DNA from: Kangiella taiwanensis
GTDB lineage: Bacteria > Pseudomonadota > Gammaproteobacteria > Enterobacterales > Kangiellaceae
NCBI RefSeq assembly: GCF_020005165.1
Contig: NZ_JAHCLT010000002.1
Coordinates: 1-64,000, forward strand
Reading direction: 5' to 3'
DNA length: 64,000 nucleotides
Below the pieces are notes generated by a model, which was not told the DNA's origin, made no database searches, and was given only the letters and a program-made list of their open reading frames with translations. Positions 1 through 7,492 of the stretch are shown here, piece by piece. The translations under genes were made by a program, and so were the position numbers. Every line of letters starts with the position of its first letter. Position 1 is the first letter of the stretch.

Positions 1-4
1 TTCC

Positions 5-10
5 TGTCAA
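5..10 (-). promoter_or_regulatory. Perfect -35 box of a second leftward promoter (P2), cut by the window edge
   Basis: TTGACA reads on the minus strand at 5-10. Its -10 would lie outside the window. It sits about 100 bp downstream of the upstream promoter at 101-135, a tandem P1/P2 spacing like that of enterobacterial rrn operons. Only the -35 half is visible. Confidence 0.35.
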
Positions 11-100
11 CACATTTTTTAAAACTTTTTAAACCGTCTTAAAAACCGCTCTTCCTGAGCTCTTTCGCTGCGTTTCAAATGTTTCGTTTGCCTCGAAAGT

Positions 101-135
101 GGTGCGCATTATAGACACTAAATCGCTCCCCGCAA
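101..135 (-). promoter_or_regulatory. rRNA-operon-type P1 promoter reading leftward
   Basis: On the minus strand a TTGCGG -35 (130-135) and a perfect TATAAT -10 (108-113) are separated by 16 bp. The -10 is followed by the GC-rich discriminator GCGCACC, typical of growth-rate-controlled stable-RNA promoters, and an A/T-rich stretch upstream (about 136-176) could act as an UP element. No gene begins between here and the left edge, so the transcript must run out of the window. An rRNA operon is inferred, not seen. Confidence 0.55.
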
Positions 136-203
136 CCCTTTTTTGAATCTTTTTTTAAATTAATTTCAAGAGTTCAAAAAGCTACGGAGGAACTGCTTAG
201 TAT

Positions 204-241
204 AACGCCAACTTGAGCAAAAATTAAGCAGATTTGGCGTT
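204..241. repeat. Inverted repeat downstream of pssA
   Basis: Arms AACGCCAA (204-211) and TTGGCGTT (234-241) enclose a 22-nt loop. With the hairpin at 283-304 it lies between the pssA stop and the leftward promoter. Neither hairpin is followed by a clear T-run on the minus strand, so a Rho-independent terminator role is uncertain. Nothing else that looks like a gene is visible in 136-329. Confidence 0.4.
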
Positions 242-282
242 ATTGATTAGATATTTTAGCTTCGCATGATTAGGTGAGGTTA

Positions 283-304
283 TCCGTCCAAGATTCTGGA
301 CGGA
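283..304. repeat. Short perfect hairpin at the 3' side of pssA
   Basis: TCCGTCCA (283-290) pairs with TGGACGGA (297-304) over a 6-nt loop. It is 26 nt beyond the pssA stop codon in the direction of transcription and may protect or end the transcript, but it has no following U-tract on the minus strand. Confidence 0.4.
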
Positions 305-329
305 AAATTCGCGTCAGATGTGTATATCG

Positions 330-1154
330 TTATGATTTCTTGTCTACACCATCTTCTTCAGTATCAGAAGAATCGTTATCCTGCACTTCGGTATCCACGG
401 GTTCCGTTCTTTTGCGCTGGCGACGCTCTTCTTTTATATCCTTAATACGCCATAAGGTCATAACTGGACCAGAAAGTGCGTATAGGGCAAAACCACCAAA
501 CAATACTGAAGGAGGATCCATTGCGATGAAGATGAAGACCAAAACGATGATTAATACCCCAATAAATGGAATCTTGCCTTTCCAGTCGACTTCTTTAAAG
601 CTTGAATAGCGGAAATTACTGACCATTAGCAAGCCAGTGACCAATGTTAAGATGCCAATATAGATTCCCCATGGTTTGGCATCCCACTGATATTCAACAC
701 CTAACCATACAAGGCCAGCCAGTACAGCGGCGGCAGACGGGCTTGCTAATCCTTGGAAATAACGCTTATCGGCTGTGCCAACTTGTGTATTAAAGCGAGC
801 TAATCGTAGAGCAGCACCAATCACATACACAAAAGAGGCTAACCAACCAAATTTACCAATATCCGTTAGAGCCCAGTTATAAACCACCAGCGATGGGGCA
901 ATACCAAAAGAAACCATATCCGCCATAGAGTCATACTCCGCGCCAAAATCGCTTTGAGTATTGGTCATGCGAGCCATGCGGCCGTCCAATCCATCCATGA
1001 TCATGGCAATGAAAATTGCAATAGCAGCATTTTCAAAGTGTCCCTGCATCGACGCAACAACGGCATAAAACCCTGCAAATAAACCTGCCGTTGTTAACAA
1101 GTTTGGCAAGAGATAGATGCCACGACGGTTGGCTAATGACTTCTTCACTTTCAT
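330..1154 (-). CDS. pssA: CDP-diacylglycerol--serine O-phosphatidyltransferase
   Basis: This membrane enzyme joins CDP-diacylglycerol and serine to make phosphatidylserine, the precursor of phosphatidylethanolamine. The CDP-alcohol phosphotransferase signature D-G-x2-A-R-x8-G-x3-D-x3-D is complete: D57, G58, A61, R62, G71, D75, D79. Several hydrophobic segments follow, then a charged, acidic C-terminal tail of roughly 35 residues (from about 240) that looks disordered. Length (274 aa) fits the small integral-membrane type of PssA, not the peripheral phospholipase-D-like E. coli enzyme. The ATG at 1154 has an AGGT element about 10 nt upstream. It is divergent from the DUF3579 gene. Confidence 0.93.
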   Translation of the reverse strand: MKVKKSLANRRGIYLLPNLLTTAGLFAGFYAVVASMQGHFENAAIAIFIAMIMDGLDGRMARMTNTQSDFGAEYDSMADMVSFGIAPSLVVYNWALTDIGKFGWLASFVYVIGAALRLARFNTQVGTADKRYFQGLASPSAAAVLAGLVWLGVEYQWDAKPWGIYIGILTLVTGLLMVSNFRYSSFKEVDWKGKIPFIGVLIIVLVFIFIAMDPPSVLFGGFALYALSGPVMTLWRIKDIKEERRQRKRTEPVDTEVQDNDSSDTEEDGVDKKS

Positions 1155-1246
1155 AGAATGGTATTACCTATTAAAAACACGTTATAATCAATGCATTACA
1201 TCTTATCATAACTAGCAATAGTGAAAATCATTTCAGTAAAAATTAT

Positions 1247-1537
1247 ATGAGTGATGAACAAACAGACAAGCGCACTATTATTTTAGGTATTACGGAGAGC
1301 GGAAAAAAGTTCCGACCCAGCGATTGGGCTGAGCGCATGTGCGGTAACTTATGTACCTTTCGCAATCGCCGCATTATCTACTCCCCTCTCCTTCGTCCAG
1401 CTATATATGAGGGTGTAAAATCGGTAATAATGGCTAACCAGTTATCAATACAGCACCCTAACCTCTTCAAAGAATTGCTCGAATTTGCCAAAACCAATAA
1501 ATTAGTGGTAAAAGAAGAGGATGTTGTTACAGCATAG
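1247..1537 (+). CDS. DUF3579-family protein
   Basis: This 96-residue soluble protein has the hallmarks of the DUF3579 family as I remember it: an N-terminal I-x-G-I-T-x-S-G-K-x-F-R-P-S-D-W-A-E-R block (residues 12-30), a central Y-S-P-x-x-R-P segment (45-51) and an acidic, helical C-terminus. It has no signal peptide, membrane segment or obvious catalytic residue. The family's function is not known to me. It lies divergently from pssA and 27 nt ahead of the DUF4124 gene, so the two small genes may share a transcript; a TATAAT at 1183-1188 upstream could serve as their -10. Confidence 0.8.
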   Translation: MSDEQTDKRTIILGITESGKKFRPSDWAERMCGNLCTFRNRRIIYSPLLRPAIYEGVKSVIMANQLSIQHPNLFKELLEFAKTNKLVVKEEDVVTA

Positions 1538-1564
1538 TTCTCACAATACGACAAGAGAGTCATT

Positions 1565-2023
1565 ATGATTAATAAGAAAGCCTTGCTCATCAGCACGTTA
1601 ACTGCGTTAACAATTAGTTTCAGCGCGGTTGCAGACAAGCCGATATATAAATGGAAAGATAGCCAAGGGAACATCAAGTATACGCAGTCAAAACCTCCGC
1701 GCGGTACTGAGTATGAAGCCATTTATCAAAATACTTCTAAGAAACCACCAGAAGACAATGCTAATTCTGATACCGAGTCTAGCATCACAGCTGAGCAAGA
1801 TGATATTTTAGCTCAACAGCAGGCTGAAAAGCAGCGAGTACAACAAGCCAATGAAGAAATCCGTAGAAAAAACTGCGAAATTGCTAAAAACAATATGCAA
1901 AGTTTGGAAACAAATCAGCGCATTATGATAATGGAAGATGGCAAAGAAAAAATGATTTCAGGGGAAGACCGAATAGCTAGATTAAATACGGCAAAGGGAA
2001 ACGTTGCCAAATATTGCAATTAG
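1565..2023 (+). CDS. Exported DUF4124-domain protein
   Basis: Residues 1-23 form a signal peptide (basic start, long hydrophobic core, A-V-A-D cleavage region). It is followed by the DUF4124 module I-Y-K-W-x-D-x-x-G-x-x-x-Y-T-x-x-x-P (27-44), a short aromatic motif common in periplasmic proteins of proteobacteria. The rest is a Q/K/E-rich, probably coiled-coil segment (about 75-110) with two late cysteines. The role is unknown; the DUF4124 motif is thought to be structural. A strong terminator follows directly. Confidence 0.8.
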   Translation: MINKKALLISTLTALTISFSAVADKPIYKWKDSQGNIKYTQSKPPRGTEYEAIYQNTSKKPPEDNANSDTESSITAEQDDILAQQQAEKQRVQQANEEIRRKNCEIAKNNMQSLETNQRIMIMEDGKEKMISGEDRIARLNTAKGNVAKYCN

Positions 2024-2033
2024 GACTAAGAAA

Positions 2034-2060
2034 AAAGCCCTCCAAGATGAGGGCTTTATT
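2034..2060. terminator. Bidirectional Rho-independent terminator
   Basis: AAAGCCCTC (2034-2042) pairs with GAGGGCTTT (2049-2057), with A- and T-rich flanks on both sides. It separates the rightward DUF4124 gene from the leftward unknown cassette ending at 2085 and can serve both. Confidence 0.85.
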
Positions 2061-2084
2061 ATATTACGCTTGCTCATGAGCCAA

Positions 2085-2672
2085 TTACAAAGGATAAGCC
2101 GATACCCATAGAATCCAGCTATAAGCTGTTTTCTCATTAGTCACTGTTCTTCCTGTATGCGACCAACGCTGACTTTCATCCCACTTCATAATTTCAAATG
2201 ATACCGCCGTATTCCCTTCGCGTGCATGAGCAATTTTATCGTCTGGGACCTTGACCATGTAAGAGCGAGAAGCAGGCCCTTTTGCTGCTGCAACCGATGT
2301 ATTTAACACCAATACGCCATAGAGTGGCTCTGGGTTGTTACCGTGGAAAACATGCACTTTTTTACCACCACAGCGTAATCCTTTGTCCGCGCTGTTTAAA
2401 ACATTTTTCCCATTGATACTGCTGAGATCACAACCATAAGTCCATAGATTAGACTGGAATGGAGAGCGGAAGCGCTGCCCACCTTTCAACTCAAAAGACT
2501 TGTCTTCAGCAACAATTGTTAAGCCTTCCTCCACCACACCATGCTGAATAGGCATAGGTGTCTTATTGGTGTAGTTGATTAATCTTGGTGACGGTTCATC
2601 TGATCCCATTGCAAGCATCAGCATTCCAGATATAACAATGGTGCTGGCCCCTACCTTTAACCACTTGTTCAT
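2085..2672 (-). CDS. Exported protein of unknown function (third gene of the RQFGD cassette)
   Basis: I do not recognise this 195-residue protein. It has an N-terminal signal sequence or anchor (residues 1-23, ending L-A-M-G-S), then a soluble region with two internal cysteines (about 81 and 101) that could form a disulfide in the periplasm. No repeats or known catalytic motif are seen. A strong GAGGAG ribosome-binding site precedes the ATG. It starts only 16 nt after the repeat lipoprotein gene on the same strand, so it is probably co-transcribed with it, and it ends the cassette at the terminator 2034-2060. Confidence 0.7.
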   Translation of the reverse strand: MNKWLKVGASTIVISGMLMLAMGSDEPSPRLINYTNKTPMPIQHGVVEEGLTIVAEDKSFELKGGQRFRSPFQSNLWTYGCDLSSINGKNVLNSADKGLRCGGKKVHVFHGNNPEPLYGVLVLNTSVAAAKGPASRSYMVKVPDDKIAHAREGNTAVSFEIMKWDESQRWSHTGRTVTNEKTAYSWILWVSAYPL

Positions 2673-2688
2673 TTTAGTCTCCTCAGTT

Positions 2689-3438
2689 TTAATATTTTAA
2701 AATTATACTGTTATTAACATGTCTATAGTTTAAGAAATCATCTCCAGTCGTCACATTAACGACCTCGTGTCCAACAAGACCAGTAATCACAACAGAATTA
2801 ATTGATGGCACTTTAATACATTTATATTGACTAGCTTGATTACCGAATTGACGGCTATCGGCAAGATCTCCAAATTGACGTGAATCTGCATCATCACCAA
2901 ATTGTCGTGAATCTGCATCATCACCAAATTGTCGTGAATCTGCATCATCACCAAACTGGCGTGAATCTGCATCATCACCAAACTGTCTTGAATCCGCAGC
3001 ATCACCAAACTGGCGTGAATCTGAGTCATCACCAAACTGTCTTGAATCTGCATCGTCGCCAAACTGGCGTGAATCTGCATCATCGCCAAACTGGCGTGAA
3101 TCGGCGTCATCGCCAAACTGGCGTGAATCGGCGTCATCGCCAAACTGTCGTGAGTCTGCAGCATCGCCAAACTGTCGTGAATCCGCGGCATCGCCAAACT
3201 GTCGTGAATCCACGGCATCACCAAACTGTCGTCTCATTGAACAAGCTTCAGGAAGAACGAAGTTTTTTCCATTAATAGTGACGAGAGTACTTTGCGATTG
3301 GCTTTTATCATTACTGATTAAAACTAATGGGTGGATACCCACATACGAAGGTTCTTTGGGAGCCACAGAATACGTTGGTCCAGCACATGACTGTAGAACA
3401 ATGGCGCTAGCGGCTAGACTTATCAAGCAAGTTTTCAT
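2689..3438 (-). CDS. Putative lipoprotein built on a 9-residue RQFGD tandem repeat
   Basis: The N-terminus (1-18) is a signal peptide ending L-Q-S-C, a slightly unusual lipobox with Cys18 as the candidate lipidated residue. A short domain (19-69) leads to 14 full copies of R-Q-F-G-D-x-x-D-S (70-195) and a partial fifteenth (196-203). A unique C-terminal domain (204-249) ends the protein. Cys67 and Cys207 flank the repeat block exactly and could close it as a disulfide-bonded loop. Repeat positions 6-7 vary (AV, AA, DA, DS, LA) while R, Q, F, G, D are fixed. The ATG has AAGGAA 8 nt upstream and overlaps the end of the VanZ-like gene by 32 nt. Function is unknown; surface display is an inference. 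Confidence 0.8.
   Translation of the reverse strand: MKTCLISLAASAIVLQSCAGPTYSVAPKEPSYVGIHPLVLISNDKSQSQSTLVTINGKNFVLPEACSMRRQFGDAVDSRQFGDAADSRQFGDAADSRQFGDDADSRQFGDDADSRQFGDDADSRQFGDDADSRQFGDDSDSRQFGDAADSRQFGDDADSRQFGDDADSRQFGDDADSRQFGDDADSRQFGDLADSRQFGNQASQYKCIKVPSINSVVITGLVGHEVVNVTTGDDFLNYRHVNNSIILKY
2830..3231. repeat. 27-bp direct tandem repeat array inside the lipoprotein gene
   Basis: About 14.9 contiguous copies of a 27-bp unit encode the RQFGD repeat. Because 27 is a multiple of three, the other reading frames are periodic and mostly open too, which creates long false ORFs on both strands. Neighbouring copies differ by only a few third-position changes, and some runs are identical, so copy-number change by slippage or recombination would keep the frame. 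Confidence 0.95.
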
Positions 3439-3886
3439 TATATTGTTCCTTAATATGATACTTTTTTAGTAGAAGGTAAGTTAGAGAAGCTCCAACAGCG
3501 CCTGCGCAAAGAGAGTAAAAAAGATCCCAAATATCAAAAACTCCAGGCGCAGCCCCAACCAGCTGTAATACTTCATAAAAAATAGCACAGGCTATTCCAA
3601 CTAGCAATAATTTCGAAAATGAGAACTGGTTAACCCAAATCCCACAAATAAGCATTGCAAAACTCATTGACCACATGATGTCTGCTAAATGGTTTGCAAT
3701 CCACCCAGGGTAATAAATACGGGGAAGACTATTGGCAACGGCCATTAGCCACCGATAAGCAGATGGCGCTACTTGGTTTAACCACTCAATAGCTACAACG
3801 CTCTTTTCTCCTTGCAAGTAGCAAAGACTACCAATGGTCAGTAATGCAGTAGCCAAAAATAGCCAAATCAAATAGCGATACATCAT
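3407..3886 (-). CDS. VanZ-like small integral membrane protein
   Basis: About 159 residues with four predicted membrane helices. The C-terminal block E-V-L-Q-L...G-V-F-D-I-W-D-L...G-A-V-G-A (about residues 105-140) resembles the VanZ-like fold, whose members are mostly uncharacterised; VanZ itself raises teicoplanin resistance. It is the first gene of the leftward cassette and overlaps the lipoprotein start by 32 nt, which suggests translational coupling. A TTG three codons further upstream is possible, but ATG codons at 3886 and 3883 are preferred; none has a good Shine-Dalgarno. The family link rests on motif resemblance only. Confidence 0.65.
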   Translation of the reverse strand: MMYRYLIWLFLATALLTIGSLCYLQGEKSVVAIEWLNQVAPSAYRWLMAVANSLPRIYYPGWIANHLADIMWSMSFAMLICGIWVNQFSFSKLLLVGIACAIFYEVLQLVGAAPGVFDIWDLFYSLCAGAVGASLTYLLLKKYHIKEQYNENLLDKSSR

Positions 3887-3902
3887 AATAATCAAAGAAC
3901 TT

Positions 3903-3929
3903 GAATTCCCTCGATTATATCGAGGAATT
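3903..3929. promoter_or_regulatory. Near-perfect palindrome upstream of the VanZ-like/RQFGD cassette
   Basis: AATTCCCTCGAT and ATCGAGGAATT are inverted copies around a TAT centre with a single-base bulge. It lies just 5' of the first cassette gene and 3' of the clpB terminator, so it could be an operator or a structured 5' leader. No protein is assigned. Confidence 0.35.
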
Positions 3930-3946
3930 GTGTTTTTACTAGCGAG

Positions 3947-3978
3947 TAAAAAAAGCCTGCACAGTTTTAGTGCAGGCT
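3947..3978 (-). terminator. Rho-independent terminator of clpB
   Basis: On the minus strand AGCCTGCAC and GTGCAGGCT form a 9-bp stem with a 7-nt loop (3954-3978), followed by a run of seven T. It lies 22 nt beyond the clpB stop. Confidence 0.9.
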
Positions 3979-3999
3979 AAGTTTAGTATCAGTTAATAG

Positions 4000-6603
4000 T
4001 TATTGTTGAATCTTAAGTTCATCTCCCTCAACATCGAGTGTTATGACAGCGTCTGCTTGTAGCTCACCCGATAAAATCGCTTTGGATAAAGGATCTTCTA
4101 GTCGGCTTTGAATCGCACGCTTTAAGGGTCTTGCACCAAAAACAGGATCAAAGCCTGCTTCAGCCAGTTTTTCTAACAAACGATCAGTAATCATTACCTC
4201 AAAACCATTATCCTTCAAACGCTGCAACAACCTATCCACTTGAATGGCAGCGATGGCTTTAATTTGCTCTTTAGCCAAAGGATGGAAGACAACAATTTCG
4301 TCAATTCGGTTAATAAACTCTGGGCGGAAATGATTACCAATGACGTCCATCAACATATCTTTCATTTCGTTGTAGCTTTTCTGTTCATTAGACGTCGATT
4401 CGTCTTTTGCCGCACCACTGTATTGCTGAATCAGATCAGAACCCATGTTTGAGGTCATCACAATAACAGTATTTTTAAAGTCTACGGTCCGGCCCTGACT
4501 GTCGGTCAAACGACCATCTTCCAGAACTTGCAATAAAATATTGAAGACATCTGGGTGCGCTTTTTCGACCTCATCAAATAGAATCACTGAATAGGGCTTG
4601 CGACGTACTGCCTCTGTTAGATAGCCCCCCTGTTCATAACCAACGTACCCTGGAGGCGCACCAATTAAACGAGCAACGGCATGCTTTTCCATAAACTCCG
4701 ACATGTCGATACGGACCATAGCATCTTCTGTATCAAACAAAAATGTGGCCAATGTTTTACAAAGCTCAGTTTTACCAACGCCAGTTGGTCCCAAGAATAA
4801 GAATGACCCATTAGGACGATTGGGATCCGACAAACCTGCGCGCGAGCGTCGAATGGCGTTTGATACCGCGGAAACAGCTTCACTCTGCCCCACTACACGA
4901 TCATGCAACGCTTGTTCCATCTGCAGCAATTTCTCACGCTCGCCTTCGAGCATTTTTGCCACAGGAATCCCCGTCCACTTGGAAACAACTTCCGCAATTT
5001 CTACATCGGACACTTTATTCCGCAACAGCTGCATCTCTTGGGTATCTTGCTCCGAGACTTGCTCAAGCTTCGCTTCAAGCTCAGGTATCTTTCCATACTG
5101 TAACTCAGACATTTTCGTTAGGTCGCCCGAGCGCTGCGCGGCTTCTAACTCAACCCGTGCTTTATCAAGCTCAGCTTTAATGTTTTGTGCACCATGTACA
5201 GACGCCTTTTCTGAACTCCAAATTTCATCCAGCTCTGCGTACTCTTTTTCGAGTAACTCAATTTGCTCTTCTAAATCGCCCAGCCTTTTAACAGAGCTAT
5301 CGTCCGTTTCTTTCTTCAGCGCTTCACGTTGAATCTTCAACTGAATCAAACGACGCTCTAAGCGGTCCATCGCTTCTGGCTTAGAGTCTATTTCCATACG
5401 AATACGGCTTGCCGCTTCATCTATCAAGTCAATCGCTTTATCCGGAAGCTGACGGTCTGTGATATACCTCTGCGATAAGGTGGTTGCTGCTACGATTGCA
5501 GGGTCGGTGATTTCAACGCCATGATGGACCTCATAACGCTCTTTTAGGCCACGCAAGATAGCAATAGTATCTTCTGTCGACGGCTCATCAACCAACACTT
5601 TCTGAAAACGTCGCTCTAGCGCAGCATCCTTCTCAATATACTGGCGGTATTCGTCCAATGTTGTTGCGCCAACACAATGCAACTCGCCTCTTGCTAAAGC
5701 AGGCTTGAGCATGTTGCTGGCATCCATCGCGCCATCGGTTTTACCGGCACCAACCATGGTGTGTAGCTCATCAATAAAGAGGATGATCTTGCCTTCTTGT
5801 TTCGATAAGTCGCTAAGTAGCGCTTTAAGTCGCTCCTCAAACTCACCTCGAAACTTAGCTCCTGCAACCAAATCACCTAAGTCTAAAGATAAAACGCGCT
5901 TACCTTTTAAGCCTTCAGGCACTTCACCATTGATAATGCGTTGTGCCAAACCTTCAGCAATCGCAGTTTTACCGACACCGGGCGCGCCGATTAAGACTGG
6001 ATTGTTTTTGCTACGGCGTTGCAGTACTTGAATACAGCGGCGTATTTCATCATCACGCCCAATCACAGGATCTAACTTGCCACTCTCGGCTCGTTCCGTT
6101 AAATCGATAGTGTACTTCTCAAGTGCTTGACGATTTTCTTCAGCATTAGGGTCATCAACGCCTTGGCCGCCACGAATTTTATTAATAGCATCCTCTACCA
6201 TATGCTTAGTGATGCCTTGCTCATTGAGTAGCTTCGCCAATGTCGACTTAGTTTCTAGAACCGCCAATAGAAACAACTCTGAGGCAATATACTGATCTTG
6301 GCGCTGCTGAGAAATCTTGTCACAGATGTTAAGCACCTTGCCTAATTCTGGGGACAAATGTACCTCGCCTGCGTTACCAGAAACTTGAGGTAATTTTTTA
6401 ATCTCTGACTCTACTGATTGGGCTAGCGTAGAAGGTGCGGCTCCAATTTGATTGAGAATCGCGGAGACACTATTGCCCTGTTGCTGTAGCATAGCCAGCA
6501 TAAGATGTAACGGCTCAATGTATTGGTGATCACGACCCACAGCCAATGACTGTGCATCAGCTAAGGCCGATTGGAATTTACTGGTAAATTTATCCATTCT
6601 CAT
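4000..6603 (-). CDS. clpB: ATP-dependent disaggregase ClpB
   Basis: ClpB is a hexameric AAA+ chaperone that, with DnaK, threads and rescues aggregated proteins after heat stress. All parts are present: Clp-N domain (1-145), NBD1 with Walker A G-A-P-G-V-G-K-T near 206 and Walker B L-F-I-D-E-L-H, the long middle coiled coil (about 400-530), and NBD2 with [16 protein letters not shown] and the pore loop G-Y-V-G-Y. Length 867 matches the family (about 860). The first ATG gives M-R-M-D-K, like E. coli M-R-L-D, with GAGG 8 nt upstream; a second ATG at 6597 is less well spaced. A heat-shock promoter lies upstream and a terminator downstream. Confidence 0.98.
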   Translation of the reverse strand: MRMDKFTSKFQSALADAQSLAVGRDHQYIEPLHLMLAMLQQQGNSVSAILNQIGAAPSTLAQSVESEIKKLPQVSGNAGEVHLSPELGKVLNICDKISQQRQDQYIASELFLLAVLETKSTLAKLLNEQGITKHMVEDAINKIRGGQGVDDPNAEENRQALEKYTIDLTERAESGKLDPVIGRDDEIRRCIQVLQRRSKNNPVLIGAPGVGKTAIAEGLAQRIINGEVPEGLKGKRVLSLDLGDLVAGAKFRGEFEERLKALLSDLSKQEGKIILFIDELHTMVGAGKTDGAMDASNMLKPALARGELHCVGATTLDEYRQYIEKDAALERRFQKVLVDEPSTEDTIAILRGLKERYEVHHGVEITDPAIVAATTLSQRYITDRQLPDKAIDLIDEAASRIRMEIDSKPEAMDRLERRLIQLKIQREALKKETDDSSVKRLGDLEEQIELLEKEYAELDEIWSSEKASVHGAQNIKAELDKARVELEAAQRSGDLTKMSELQYGKIPELEAKLEQVSEQDTQEMQLLRNKVSDVEIAEVVSKWTGIPVAKMLEGEREKLLQMEQALHDRVVGQSEAVSAVSNAIRRSRAGLSDPNRPNGSFLFLGPTGVGKTELCKTLATFLFDTEDAMVRIDMSEFMEKHAVARLIGAPPGYVGYEQGGYLTEAVRRKPYSVILFDEVEKAHPDVFNILLQVLEDGRLTDSQGRTVDFKNTVIVMTSNMGSDLIQQYSGAAKDESTSNEQKSYNEMKDMLMDVIGNHFRPEFINRIDEIVVFHPLAKEQIKAIAAIQVDRLLQRLKDNGFEVMITDRLLEKLAEAGFDPVFGARPLKRAIQSRLEDPLSKAILSGELQADAVITLDVEGDELKIQQ

Positions 6604-6676
6604 CTGTAAGACCTCATTATGAACACGATATTATTCGTCAATGCTCATTTAAATAAATACAACTAGATGTCTTACA

Positions 6677-6704
6677 AAATGTGGTTTTATTTTAGATTTT
6701 CAAG
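6677..6704 (-). promoter_or_regulatory. Sigma-32 (RpoH) heat-shock promoter of clpB
   Basis: CTTGAAA (6698-6704, minus strand), a 13-bp spacer and CCACATTT (6677-6684) match the RpoH consensus CTTGAAA-N11-15-CCCCATNT at all but one fixed position. It starts about 75 nt before the clpB ATG and directly follows the stop codon of the upstream acyltransferase gene. Confidence 0.85.
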
Positions 6705-6712
6705 TCTAATAT

Positions 6713-7444
6713 TTAATCAAGGGGAGCTAGTTTAGATAGCTCTTGACGATGCCCCAGCAGTAATTCCCCAAGCTCCTGTAGCGAATCATCGTGTTCAAAA
6801 TATTGGTAGGAAATATTAGGAAATCTGATCACTTCAGTATGCGAACGCATAAATAAGGGCTTAAAGACGCTACCTTGGCCTCTGACCCCTGTAATTCTAG
6901 CGACGACAATCGGCTTTTGAGTTAATTGAGCCAAACGTTTAATACCGGCTTTGACACGGTAAGGTTTCACATCGTCCAGATGTATTTTTCCATGTGGGAA
7001 CAGAGCAATAATCTCGCCTTTATCCAGTGCACGCTTGGATTGGCGAAAAGCGATATCCGCCCTGCCTGTTCTATCCACAGGGATACAACCCGCGCCTTTA
7101 AATAACCAATTTAATCCAAATCTCTCATACTCTTCTTTGGCAATCATAAAACGAATCGGACGATCGCAGGCGGCGATTAAGAGCAAAGGGTCCACCCCGG
7201 AAACATGATTAGATACGAGAATGGCTCCGCCGGACTTTGGCAAGTCAAACTTTTCGAGCTTTAAGCGGTGAAACTTAACGCAATAAGCGCGGCAAAGCCC
7301 GTCAACAAAATTCAACTTGCATGAGCCCCAGTCGACATGATTATACTTTTTTGCTTTAACTTTAAGGTAATAACCCAATAGAAAAACGGCAAGAATGACA
7401 AGGAGCCAAATTATTAGGGTGATATTTGTTTGCAGCCAGTCCAT
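6713..7444 (-). CDS. PlsC-like 1-acyl-sn-glycerol-3-phosphate acyltransferase family protein
   Basis: An N-terminal membrane helix (about residues 12-30) precedes a PlsC-type domain. The catalytic N-H-x4-D motif is intact (N83-H84...D89, counting from the alternative TTG start four codons upstream at 7456). Block II reads G-A-G-C-I-P-V-D-R. Block III is F-P-H-G-K in place of the usual F-P-E-G-T, so the Glu that normally helps bind the acceptor phosphate is a His. It probably moves an acyl group onto a glycerolipid or other acceptor at the inner membrane. It is inserted between pgeF and clpB, which are adjacent in E. coli. ATG 7444 has GAG at suitable spacing. Confidence 0.78.
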   Translation of the reverse strand: MDWLQTNITLIIWLLVILAVFLLGYYLKVKAKKYNHVDWGSCKLNFVDGLCRAYCVKFHRLKLEKFDLPKSGGAILVSNHVSGVDPLLLIAACDRPIRFMIAKEEYERFGLNWLFKGAGCIPVDRTGRADIAFRQSKRALDKGEIIALFPHGKIHLDDVKPYRVKAGIKRLAQLTQKPIVVARITGVRGQGSVFKPLFMRSHTEVIRFPNISYQYFEHDDSLQELGELLLGHRQELSKLAPLD

Positions 7445-7492
7445 CTGTTTACTCAATAATTATGTCTGTATCTACTCGCTCATCATCAACAA

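Noticed and set aside
2830-3231. Regular short repeats that could be taken for a CRISPR array
   Set aside because: The 27-bp units are directly contiguous with no unique spacers and encode an in-frame peptide repeat; no cas genes are near.
2787-3275. Long alternative ORFs (145 aa leftward, 131 aa rightward) across the repeat array
   Set aside because: They are periodic by-products of a 27-bp unit, lack ribosome-binding sites and have low-complexity translations.
4703-5332. 209-aa rightward ORF opposite clpB
   Set aside because: It is an antisense shadow of a strongly conserved gene, with no family resemblance or ribosome-binding site.
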